From Rhizopus sp. PT2906 (lineage: Eukaryota > Mucoromycota > Mucoromycetes > Mucorales > Rhizopodaceae), in the NCBI GenBank assembly GCA_025529335.1, contig JAMYHX010000139.1, positions 1 to 64,000 of the forward strand: a stretch of DNA of 64,000 nt, read 5' to 3'. The position numbers were made by a program, and so were the translations under genes. Below are positions 54,998-64,000 of the stretch, piece by piece. Within the stretch, counting starts at the first letter, position 1. Every line of letters starts with the position of its first letter. Below the pieces are notes generated by a model. That model ran no database searches. It saw only the letters and a list, made by a program, of their open reading frames with translations, and had not been told where the DNA came from.

Positions 54998-55047
54998 TGA
55001 GTAAAAATAAATATTTGAATTCAAGGAAAGAAAAGGAAGAGATATTT

Positions 55048-56418
55048 TTATTCATTATCTTTAAAGAAGCCGCTGACTACATCCATAAAGGAATTATCAT
55101 CTGGGCTACTCACACCAGCTTGTTCATCCGTCAGCCAGGGATCTCCATACTCATTTGTGTTGGGTGGAGGCGATGAAACGGAAGGTGGCTCATTCATGCC
55201 TATTTGATCATCCTGGACTACAGGGTCCTCTCGCGTTTCATTTCCATATCCAAACATTGGGAAAGGTAGAAATCCACCGCCACTAATATGTCCAAAGTTA
55301 AAAATGATAGTATGTACACACATGTAGATGTCTTACCCATGAGTCGAATGCCTTGAGAAATAATCAAAATCAATGGAAACAGCACAAGCCAGTGTAACTG
55401 CTCTTTCGTCTAAAGTCATGCCTCTAACACTTCCCTCGGCTGCATCCATTCTAAGGACATATTCTCCGGTATCCGTAAATAACTACATGTAGGATCAATA
55501 TGACTGTAACTGCATAGCATTATTTATTTGTACCTCTCTAGCAAACCCAACAAAGTTACGGTTCACGTTACCAAGGACACCACCATTCTCGTCTTGAAGA
55601 TGGAAATCCCAGCCTAAAAAGGGTGTATCGATTGTGGCAAACTGCTTTTGCCTGATTAATGACATCAATCAAGCAGCTCCCCATATGGTTGAATCAATTC
55701 AACTTACCCAATAAACAAATCATACTTTCTTCTAAGCAAGTGCCATCTTTGCTGTACTTCACCTACAAGTTCATCTTCTGCAGTGTAAATAAAGATACGA
55801 CTGTTGACCAAAGAATAAGGCCTAACGATCTTAAACATTACATCCCCCTCGGGACTAAGAACAGTTGCATTCATCTTTCGATGTGTTCTGAGGAACTGAC
55901 GACTGATTGATTTTCCAAACCCTTCCTCTTCTAGAATATACGCCAAAAGGTTTCCATGGGGATCCATGACTTTATATCGATTTGCTTGCTCATATCCTAA
56001 AAACACATTCATCATCTCGATCTGTCGACAGACAATAACGGCTGATTGAGTCAAAAGGGCTGCACCACGAGAATCTGGTTTGATAATTTGATGCTTGTCA
56101 TCTATAGGTACCTCCACAACTGTATCTTGAACATTGTTGGGAGCTGCTTTATCATACAACAGACTACCTTCATCCGTAACTGCCTTTGGTGTCATTTCTT
56201 CAGTGATAATTCGTGTTGGCTTGGGTCGAAGTGTCTCGACGTGATTGAGTACTCGACTTCGTGGACCTAACCAAATAATATAAGTCTCTGCTGTATGTAG
56301 AAACAATAGGTTCAATACCTAGCTGACGTGGACGACGTAGAGAAGAATAGTTGTATCTTATAATTCTGACAGCATTGCGCTGTCTTAAAAGAGGAGCGAG
56401 CAATTTACTTTTAAACAT
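55048..56418 (-). CDS. Phospholipid scramblase family protein, mitochondrial (Aim25-like)
   Basis: Five exons: 56418-56319, 56266-55708, 55651-55534, 55482-55337, 55282-55048; total 385 aa. The N-terminus (LLAPLLRQRNAVRIIRYNYS) is a mitochondrial presequence. The scramblase/LURP-like barrel spans about residues 90-310: LTQSAVIVCRQIEMMNVFLG, YKVMDPHGNLLAYILEE, RKMNATVLSPEGDVMFKIVR, LVGEVQQRWHLLRRKYDLFI, FLGWDFHLQDENGGVLGNVN and DERAVTLACAVSIDFDYFSR. The C-terminal 75 residues are Pro/Asp-rich and unstructured. Fungal members (Aim25) and animal PLSCR3 are mitochondrial. Its stop lies only about 50 bp before the PsuG start on the same strand. Confidence 0.92.
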
Positions 56419-56519
56419 GTCAATAGAGAAGAAAGAAAGAAGAAAAAAAAAGTTATGCGTAGTGGAATAATTTATTGTTGTTTGGCGCTAATATTTTTTT
56501 TTTCTTCTTTTTTTTATTC

Positions 56520-57633
56520 ATGTCAGAAACAGTTGAGCAACCCAATCAAGAAGTAGGACCCAAGCCCTACAAGGGTCAATTTGCCATGGATCCTGATAAC
56601 CTGGATGCAGAGTTATCCAAGATTCCTTTATTTATGACACAGTTGCCTGAAGAAGAAAACGACACTTTGAGCGCCCTTCAATCACTGGTTTTCGACGGCA
56701 CTCCAGAAGGTTCGTAGTGAAAGATCTTACTGCTTTTATCTCATAATCAATTTAGAGATTGCTCAAAATTTCAAGGAACAAGGCAACGATTGTTTCCGAG
56801 CGGGCAAACTCAAGTACAAAGACGCCATTACTTTTTACACTAAGGCTATCGAAACAGAGTGTAAAGATCAAAAGATCATTGAAGCCTGTTTGGCCAATAG
56901 AGCACAATGCAATCTTGAACTTCAGAATTATGGTCGTGTATTGAATGATTGCTCAAAATGTTTGGCCATTAACCCTAAAAATGTAAAGGCTCTGTATCGT
57001 TCTGCAAAGGCTTTATTGGCACTTGATAAATTGGTGGAGGCAATTGATTGCTGTGACCATGCGTTGGCTATTGAACCAGATAATAAGGCTGTGAAAGAAG
57101 TGAAGCAAAGGGCAGTAGATCGAAAGGCAATGATGGATAAAAGATTGAAAGAAAAGGAAGAAAAAGAAAAGAAAGAGCGAGAGAAGAAAGAGGGATTGGA
57201 GAGAGCAATGAAGGAAAGAAAGATCAAGATTAAAGTAGAAGATAAAGATGTACGTGAAAGGGCAAATATTGAGTATGATCCTGAGACAGATACCATCAGC
57301 TGGCCAGTCTTCTTTCTTTATCCTGAATACAAGGAAAGTGATTATATACAAAGCTTTAATGAAACCAATACATTCCAAGATCATCTGGAGGTTATCTTTG
57401 AACACCCTGCACCTTGGGATGCCAAACATGAATACACAGCTGACTCTGTTGAAGTCTATTTTGAAGATACAAGGGGGCTTAATCCTAAGTTGATAAAGAT
57501 TGGTAAAAAACTACCCTTGGGCAAGATTTTATCACTTGATCAATATATCATCAAAAATGGTGTGCCTTCATTTATTATTATTCCCAAAAATTCAGCTTTC
57601 AAACAAGGGTTTATAGACAAGTACAAGAAATAA
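56520..57633 (+). CDS. CNS1: TPR co-chaperone Cns1/TTC4
   Basis: Two exons, 56520-56709 and 56756-57633; total 355 aa. The N-terminal segment (DAELSKIPLFMTQLPEEEND) is the Cns1/TTC4 signature. Three TPR repeats follow (about residues 65-180: IAQNFKEQGNDCFRAGKLKY, LANRAQCNLELQNYGRVLND, KALYRSAKALLALDKLVEAI) forming the clamp for Hsp90/Hsp70 EEVD tails. Next is a long charged helix (KRLKEKEEKEKKEREKKEGL) and the C-terminal wheel domain (WPVFFLYPEYKESDYIQSFN, SLDQYIIKNGVPSFIIIPK). In yeast Cns1 is essential and supports eEF2 folding. Divergent from the scramblase gene with about 100 bp between start codons. Confidence 0.94.
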
Positions 57634-57657
57634 ACAATAAATTATAATAATAATATT

Positions 57658-58511
57658 TTACAAGATCATGTCATCACTATCATTATTGTTATTATCTTCG
57701 TTGCAAGAGTCTTCATCAAAGGGGAATTCATAGTCTTGTCCAATAGATAAAGGAATTTCAAGAAGAGATGAACTATTTTACAAGTTAGACACACACACAC
57801 ACACACATATATAAAAGAAAGGGTAACACTTGCCTTAATGAGTCAACCTTGTTATGAATATCAGGCTATATATTTATTTAGATATGCACATATATATATA
57901 TTTATATATATTTATATATTAGTTTACCTTGTTTAGCTGCATTGTTTGTAGCCTTAATGATTCATCCAATGTAAGCATTCTGGCTTTGACCTTAGGAAAA
58001 TTAATATCCTTGTCTGTCATTTAAAATTTTCCCTTACTTGTTCTGAGCCTAATAGATGAGCCCTTTTAATCCTTAATAGTCTTCTGGGCAACTGACTGTG
58101 ATACAAAGCTTGTTGGTTTGCTAAATCTACAGACCTTTTCCTTGATTCTTGTCTTGGTGTCATCAAAGACATGGCTTCTAACTTTCTTGTTAATGGACAA
58201 TGGCCCAAGCTTGTATTATCCGCAGTGATCACATCGTGCGCAGTTATTGTTCTTTCGTCAATAAGTAATGCTTCAATCAATTGATTTGTCTCTCTTAGCT
58301 TGGCACCGTTGTCTGATAACTTTTGTACAAAGGCACTAACAACAAATGATGAGAAGAAAGTATAAAATCTAAATAGAAAACTTTACTGGTTATTAAGCAA
58401 CTGTGAGTTCTTTTCATGTAGCTGGGATAGCTCACGTCTATTACATCTCCTCAGCTTCTTGATATGATGAGCATCCTTTGGACTAAACCTGTATAATACG
58501 GAAGAATTCAT
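57658..58511 (-). CDS. Coiled-coil protein, 210 aa, function not recognised
   Basis: Five exons: 58511-58387, 58335-58038, 57990-57928, 57865-57834, 57772-57658. The N-terminal 70 residues form a charged coiled coil (KKLRRCNRRELSQLHEKNSQ, AFVQKLSDNGAKLRETNQLI). The middle is basic (RQESRKRSVDLANQQALYHS, LPRRLLRIKRAHLL) and the end is acidic (EDNNNNDSDD). The start of the coil vaguely resembles the shugoshin N-terminal coil, but no shugoshin C-terminal box is visible, so I do not name it so. Intron 4 has a GC donor (AG then GCAAGT), a known minor variant. The stop is 24 bp from the Cns1 stop (convergent). Confidence 0.7.
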
Positions 58512-59064
58512 TTTTCAATATTTCAATAGGAAAAATCCCTTGGGCTCATGCAAATCTTCAAAGAAACTAAATGAAGCGGAGAGTTAATCTACAACATCAC
58601 ATGGCTCTTTTGGCTATGCATCTTGCACTTTTTAGTTTTTAAATGCAGACACAAATTTATCAGACAACCTTATCAACCTGGGACAGGCTTGATCAGCAAA
58701 GGAGGAGAGATATATACTCAAGGATATCTTCAGAGAAACTAGGAGTACACGCTCCCCCCTGTTGAGCAATATTAAAGCATGGAAAAAAAAAAAGCTTTTT
58801 TTTTAGGATCATTCATGCTGGCAGCCATTTTTATCGCTCCTTTTTTTCTTCTTCCTCCTTTATTCACTGTACAATACTTTATGCAGTTGTATTCACTCTA
58901 TGAGAATCATGCCACCACTGTGCCTGGAGTAAGACTGTGACTTGATTATGGGGTAAGGCGGCGTGGATTACCCTTTATGGTAATGAATTGTGGCTTATAC
59001 ACAGTCATCTTTACCATCCATTCTCTCATTCTCTCTCTCTGTTGCTTTTTTAATACAAAATAAT
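58512..59064. promoter_or_regulatory. Divergent promoter region, coiled-coil gene (-) and Rok1 (+)
   Basis: 553 bp between two start codons on opposite strands, with T/A runs around 58785-58804 and CT repeats just before the Rok1 start (59025-59040). No coding sequence was seen. Confidence 0.4.
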
Positions 59065-60951
59065 ATGGATCTCTTTCATTTATTAGGAAGTGGTGCCAAG
59101 TTTGACAAAAACCGCTTCAAGCACGACATCACTTTGTTCGAAGGTGAAAAAGAAGCCAATCAAATACAATCCAAAAAGCGCAACGCAGCAGCTGTCGATT
59201 CCAATGTGCGCTCCCAGCTCTTGGACGAGATCGATTTCTTCAAAACAACACATACTGTTGTCGATCAGCCAAGAAAAAAGAAAAAGGAAAATGATAAAGA
59301 CAGTGACTCTGAGAGTGACGAGGATGTAAAGCCAAAGAAAGGTAAAATTGTGACATATTATTGAATCTGTCAACATGTTGACACTCTAATGTATAGACAA
59401 AAAGTCAACCATTTTTAAAAATGTCGAAGAGGTAATAAAGTGAACAAGCTATAAACCAGAGCAACTAATCCTATTACATAGGCCAATCTATTTAGAAAAC
59501 AACATAAAATTAAAGTTTATGGTACCGATGTGCCAAACCCTTTCAGAACATTTGAAGATCTTGCTTCACCTGCATATAATTTAGAACCCAAGTTGTATAA
59601 TAATTTGATGTCTATGGCATATACGACACCCACACCTGTACAGATGCAATCTATTCCCATCATGCTCAACGGTCGTGATATCATGTCCTGTGCTCCTACA
59701 GGTTCGGGTAAGACAATGGCTTACTTGCTTCCTATTATACAAGACTTGAAGAAACCAGAAAAGAAAATGAGCTATCGTGCCTTGATTATCGCACCCACCC
59801 GAGAATTAGCACAGCAGATCGCAAGGGAAGCAAACCATTTGGCTCAAGGCACAAAACTTCGAGTGAACGTTTTGGCAAAAGCTACAGCAGCTGATAAGGC
59901 ACAAACACCTGAATCAAGACAAAAGTTTGGTAAGTTTTTATTAATTTGATGATGATGAAACTAATGATGATAAAGACATTTTGGTAACAACTCCTCTTCG
60001 ACTGGTGTATGCGATTAAAGAAAACGAAGTAGACCTAAGTGCAGTTCGGCATTTGGTATTGGATGAAGCAGATAAACTTTTAGAAAAGGGCTTTTTGGGT
60101 CAGACAGACGAAATTTTTGCTGCATGCACATCAACAACCATTCAGAAATCACTGTTTAGTGCTACATTTTCATCACATATCGAAGAACTCGCCAAGAGTG
60201 TGATGAAGGATCCGATTCGCATTGTCATTGGTGCCAAGTAAGCTACAAAAAAAAATTATTACAATCATACTAACCACAGGACAGAAACGCCGCTACAGAT
60301 ACCATTAAACAAGAATTGCTATTTACAGGAACTGAGGCAGGAAAGCGCATTGCACTCCGTCAGCTGATCCAAAGAGGACTTAAACCACCTGTGTTGATCT
60401 TTGTTCAATCGATTGACCGAGCCAAGGAATTATTTCATGAACTTGTATTTGATGGTATTAATGTGGAAGTGATACACTCAGATCGAACCAAGGCACAAAG
60501 AGACAATATTATCAACCAGTTTAGAGTTGGCAAGATTTGGGTTCTAATTGCGACAGATTTAATGGCTCGCGGTCTTGATTTCAAAGGCGTCAATTTGGTT
60601 ATTAATTATGACTTCCCACAATCAGTGGCAAGTTATATCCATCGTATTGGTCGTACAGGTCGTGCTGGACGAGCTGGTGAGGCAGTTACCTATTACACAC
60701 AAGAAGATTTCCCATACCTTAAAAAGGTGGTTAATGTGATGAAAGAGTCTGGCTGTGATGTTCCAGATTGGATGCTGAAATCTGCCAAACAAGCTGCCAA
60801 ACAAGCTGTCAAAAACAACAGCAAAAAGATTGTTAAAAAGGACATGACGAAAGTAGACACAAAGAAGGACACAAAGAAGGACACAAAGAAGGACACAAAG
60901 AAAGACACTAAAAAAATTACCAAAAAAGACACTAAAAAAGATCAAGAATAA
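59065..60951 (+). CDS. ROK1: DEAD-box RNA helicase Rok1/DDX52
   Basis: Five exons: 59065-59341, 59397-59431, 59482-59929, 59976-60237, 60285-60951; total 562 aa. Rok1 acts in 18S rRNA processing in the nucleolus. Seen: N-terminal MDLFHLLGSGAKFDKNRF, typical of the family, a Q motif region (YTTPTPVQMQSIPIMLNGRD), Walker A APTGSGKT, PTRELAQQ, TTPLRL, DEAD in VLDEADKLLEKG, SAT in LFSATFSS, then the second RecA domain with IFVQSIDRAKELF, VIHSDRTKAQRD, LIATDLMARGLDFKGV and HRIGRTGRAGRAG. The C-terminus is a lysine-rich repeat (KKDTKKDTKKD) coded by a 12-bp tandem repeat at about 60856-60905. Confidence 0.96.
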
Positions 60952-61746
60952 AAAAATAATATTGTTACAAAGCAATCGATTTACACTTTTTTTTCCTCTT
61001 TAAGTCCATGTCGTTTTACACAGCATGTTATAGTCGGAGATCTGATGATCGGGGAGAGCTTTAAAAATCAACAATTTTCTTCCTTTTTGGAGAAAGCTGT
61101 CAATGTCTAGAACGCACAGGGTTAGATCACAACACATCAAGTTTTTATTAAAGAGAGAAAAAAGGGGATATGTGTATATGTAGGTGCTTTTAGCTTACAC
61201 TTTATTCAAATATGGCAATCATGAAAAATAAAAAAAGACACTAAATAAAAATATTAAAAAGGAGGGGAATTTAGTTTAATAAAAACTTTATGAAATAAGC
61301 CTTTGTGGTAAAAACAATAGAAATATAGGTTTAATCAATGTGTTTATTTCCAAATTTGTATAAAAACGATGATACAAGGGGAATAATAGAAAATATATGA
61401 AAGCAACAATGAGATAAGCAATGGTTAAAGCGATGAATAATAATAATATATAATATATAAAAAAGATGCTAAAAGGGGGGAATCATAAAAAGTATGCATA
61501 CTACAAAAGAAGAGGGCATAAGGTTGCAGAAATAAAGCATAAAATGAAATGTTTCCCATACAAAAAAAAGGGAGATGGGGGGAAATCAAATGAGGAGAAG
61601 AAAAGGTGAATGAGTGTGAAGGGGGAATAAAATGGATGCATAAATAAGGAGAGGAAAGGATGAAAATAAAAATAGGCGTAAATTCTGTTTCTACATAACA
61701 TAAAGGGTATAAGATGAAAAGGCATACATAAAAAAAAAAAGAGAAA
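60952..61746. other. Convergent 3' intergenic region
   Basis: Between Rok1 (+) and the zinc-finger gene (-). Purine-rich on the plus strand from 61425 on. Small minus-strand frames there (61425-61766) are low-complexity and unsupported. Confidence 0.45.
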
Positions 61747-62717
61747 TTAGTATAAAGACACACCACTATCTCTTCTCAAGAACCAGTCATCTTTGGAAGG
61801 AATGATGCTGGATAGGCTGGGTAATACAACATGTTGATCATATATATCTGGTAAAGACCAATTAGGCTGCATGTTGGATGGGAAATGTTGGAATGGGGCT
61901 GCATAAGGCCAAGAAGTAGTAATAGGAGAAGAGGGATTTGAAGTATCATCCTGAGTACTATAAGGGCTTTCATAGCCAGACAATGCAGGTGTAGGAGGTG
62001 ACCAGTGTAATGGTGTGGTTGATTGCTGAGGAGAATAAGTGCAGCCTGTGCAAGCACAAGGTTGTTGCATGGATTGCTGCTGCATCTGCATCTGCTGCTG
62101 TTCAAGCATCAGCTTTCGACGCTCTTCTATGAATGGTTGCCACTGTACAGAAGGTTTTCTACCAGTCAAAACGTGATCTGTTTTCATGTGCTTCGTCAAG
62201 ACCGTCTTGCGAACAAAGCTTTTGGAACAACCGTCAAAGGGGCACTTGTAGGGTCTTTTACCAGTATGCGTGCGTCTATGTCTTGCAAGGGAGCTACTAT
62301 CACTAAAGCTCTTGCTACAATGAGGGTGTTCGCATACATGTGGCCTCTCTCCAGAATGTGTTCTCATGTGTACAGTCAAAGCCGAACGCTATTATAATAT
62401 ATATTTAGCTGCTTTGAAATTTTTGACATTTTTCTTTTGTTTTGTTTTTTTTTTTTTTTTTTTTTTTTTTACCTGAATGAAACTTTTGCCACAGCCTACT
62501 TCTCGACATTTGAAAGGTCTAAAATAGAATATATATATATAAGTCATTATTCTTTACACACATATATACACACACACCTTTCATTGGTATGAATACGAGA
62601 GTGTCTAACGAGATCAGATCGTCTACCAAAAGTCTTGTTGCAATCTTTGAATGTGCATTCAAAAGGTCTTTCGAAATTAGGAAAGGTTTCTTGATGAACA
62701 AGTTCGAGTATTTCCAT
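61747..62717 (-). CDS. C2H2 zinc-finger transcription factor, four fingers
   Basis: Three exons: 62717-62578, 62518-62473, 62388-61747; total 275 aa. Four consecutive C2H2 fingers lie in residues about 20-140: CTFKDCNKTFGRRSDLVRH, CREVGCGKSFIQRSALTVH, CEHPHCSKSFSDSSSLARH and CPFDGCSKSFVRKTVLTKH, joined by TGKRP/SGERP-type linkers, so it is a DNA-binding protein. The fingers use C-x4-C spacing, as in GLI/ZIC/Zap1-like proteins. The rest is Gln/Pro/Ser-rich (KLMLEQQQMQMQQQSM), likely an activation region. Intron 2 has a 26-base A run (on the coding strand) right after the donor. The target genes are not known. Confidence 0.88.
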
Positions 62718-64000
62718 AGTGTGTATATTGGTGTGTGTTTATAACTGTAGTATATGTAGTATTAATTTTATAGTCTTCTCGCTTGGAGGCTAAAAAACAA
62801 AAAAAAAAAATATAAAGGTCGTATATAGAAACAATAATCCGTAAAAGGTCTTTTTTAAGGGTTTTTTTTTTCAATTGTCAAGACAACGAAAAGTATATAA
62901 AAAGAGAAACAGATAAGAGAATGTGTGTAAGAGAGAAAGAGAAAGAGAAGAAGAAGAAAGGTGAAATGATGCGTATTTATAGATTTGAAAAATTAAGGGT
63001 TTACCCTTTTGTTTTCTATAAGTTGTCCCTTTACTACACCCCTAACATCGCACAGCATAAAGCTTAAGATAAATAGTAACGCAGAAGGGAGCAAACTAAA
63101 AGGGGGAAAAAGATTAAAGTTGATGGAGATCGACAGTAGTTCGGAAATGAAAAGCATGACACGATTATTATCCTCAGCCTGCCATCGATCGTTCCCTGCT
63201 TCACATGCTCATGGCGTGGTTACCTCATCTCCGCAAGGAACTGTCTGTTCGCAAGGTTCACTTGTAGATCGCAACATGAACAGTTATTTTTATCTTGATC
63301 GGAGCCATTCCGACCTTTGATTTGCTTACCGTGCCCACTGATGAAATAGGCAGTTGACAAGCTGTTTGACTTGTATCACTTGGCATTTACCATTTTTGCT
63401 CATGCTTTTGTTTTTTTTTTTCCAGAGCTCTCTTCTCCCCCCATAGCAAACTCCCTTGTCTATCAAGGCAATCGGAAGCTTTTCTCCCGATTTGTGTTTA
63501 TATTTGAACTGCCCGAGCTTTCCTATACTTACCAAAAGAGGGGTATACAATTAAAGTGATCTTCTTTACTTTTCATAAAGAGGAGTCTCTTCACACACAC
63601 ACAATGAATATATACTCTTTCTTATTTTAATCTGTTCATGTCCCCCCTTCTTCTTTACATTCTTGAATTGATCTTGTTACATGCTTGTGCATACAACTCG
63701 CGTCATTTATCGCCATGGCAACTTTCTCCCTCTTCATCGACTACCTTCAATTTTTTTTTTTTTTTTTTGCCCATTTAGCCCACAGACATTTCCTTAGGGC
63801 AAATCCAAATTCTCTGCCAATCTAAAATGGGAAATTAATGATCCTCATGTGTATCACAATCCCACATTAAATACTTTATAATAAGCGAGCCAATCATCTG
63901 GTGCAATTTAGGAAAATAAACAGGTGCAGTAACACGTGGATATAGTCTCTTGTGCGACTCCACCCCCTTTAAGCCCTTTCTCTGCTTCTTTTACTGCTCT
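62718..64000. other. Upstream region of the zinc-finger gene; no supported gene
   Basis: It contains several A/T homopolymers (for example T18 near 63751-63768), GA-rich runs at 62930-62965 and a CA repeat near 63593-63603. The long 5' region may be regulatory for the zinc-finger gene. Open frames at 63009-63320 and 63326-63550 have no protein-like pattern I can support. Confidence 0.4.

Noticed and set aside
57658..58511. Calling the coiled-coil gene shugoshin
   Set aside because: The N-terminal coil is only loosely similar and the basic C-terminal shugoshin box is not seen.
61425..61766. Minus-strand Phe/Pro/Ser-rich readings after the zinc-finger gene
   Set aside because: Low-complexity reads of a purine-rich plus strand; no start context or pattern.
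63009..63320. 103-aa plus-strand reading in the terminal region
   Set aside because: Composition is random-like, no domain, no intron signals that extend it.
1..64000. tRNA or rRNA genes
   Set aside because: I saw no cloverleaf-like sequence with a T-loop GTTCRA box in the right spacing, and no rRNA core sequence; a covariance-model scan would be decisive.

Overview
This is eukaryotic DNA, most likely from an early-diverging filamentous fungus of the Mucoromycota (Mucorales-like). The base composition is AT-rich. Most genes are split by many short introns (about 45-80 bp) with GT..AG borders, and homopolymer T tracts are common. Gene content is fungal: Kre9-like and Ser/Ala-rich GPI wall proteins, Rok1, Cns1, Snx4/Atg24, Aim22-type lipoate ligase, peroxisomal-type Lon and acyl-CoA oxidase. 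A YEATS2-like ATAC subunit argues against a Dikarya yeast. The mobile elements (Fanzor, MULE, Tc1-like, Helitron) fit Mucorales. The organism assignment is inference.

Layout. 1-3.1 kb is a mobile-element patch: a rearranged Mutator-like (MULE) transposase with its SWIM finger inverted, followed by a 12-exon Fanzor (eukaryotic TnpB-like RNA-guided nuclease) gene. The Fanzor splices in phase across its visible length and appears broken by one in-frame stop plus one zinc-ligand loss. 3.1-5.8 kb is gene-poor. 5.8-25.2 kb is a normal chromosomal block: Lon, a secreted/membrane mucin-like protein, acyl-CoA oxidase, a UBA-UAS-UIM-UBX p97 adaptor, a His-rich protein, mitochondrial MetRS, a RasGEF-like protein and a YEATS2-like protein. 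25.2-27.8 kb is gene-poor. 27.8-40.3 kb holds Kelch-BTB, Tad3, lipoate ligase, a tiny Tyr-rich protein, UMP/CMP kinase, a membrane-tailed RhoGAP and two GPI-type wall proteins.

40.3-50.8 kb is a transposon island. It contains a decayed Helitron helicase, a 5'-truncated DD36E Tc1-like transposase abutting it, a higher-order tandem repeat, a decayed multi-exon gene, and a 1.4-kb inverted duplication of a DD34E Tc1-like transposase. The two inverted arms enclose an intact PD-(D/E)XK (Rpn-like) nuclease gene. 50.9-62.7 kb returns to housekeeping genes: a ZCCHC9-like zinc-knuckle protein, Snx4, PsuG/indigoidine-synthase-A-like, phospholipid scramblase, Cns1/TTC4, a coiled-coil protein, Rok1 helicase and a C2H2 factor. 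The last 1.3 kb has no supported gene.

The exon models for the host genes were built by hand from GT..AG sites and reading phase, and nearly all close to an exact multiple of three. The strongest candidates for unusual biology are the intron-rich Fanzor (881-3097) with stem-loop-forming sequence at its 3' end, and the nuclease-bearing inverted Tc1-like structure (46.2-50.7 kb).
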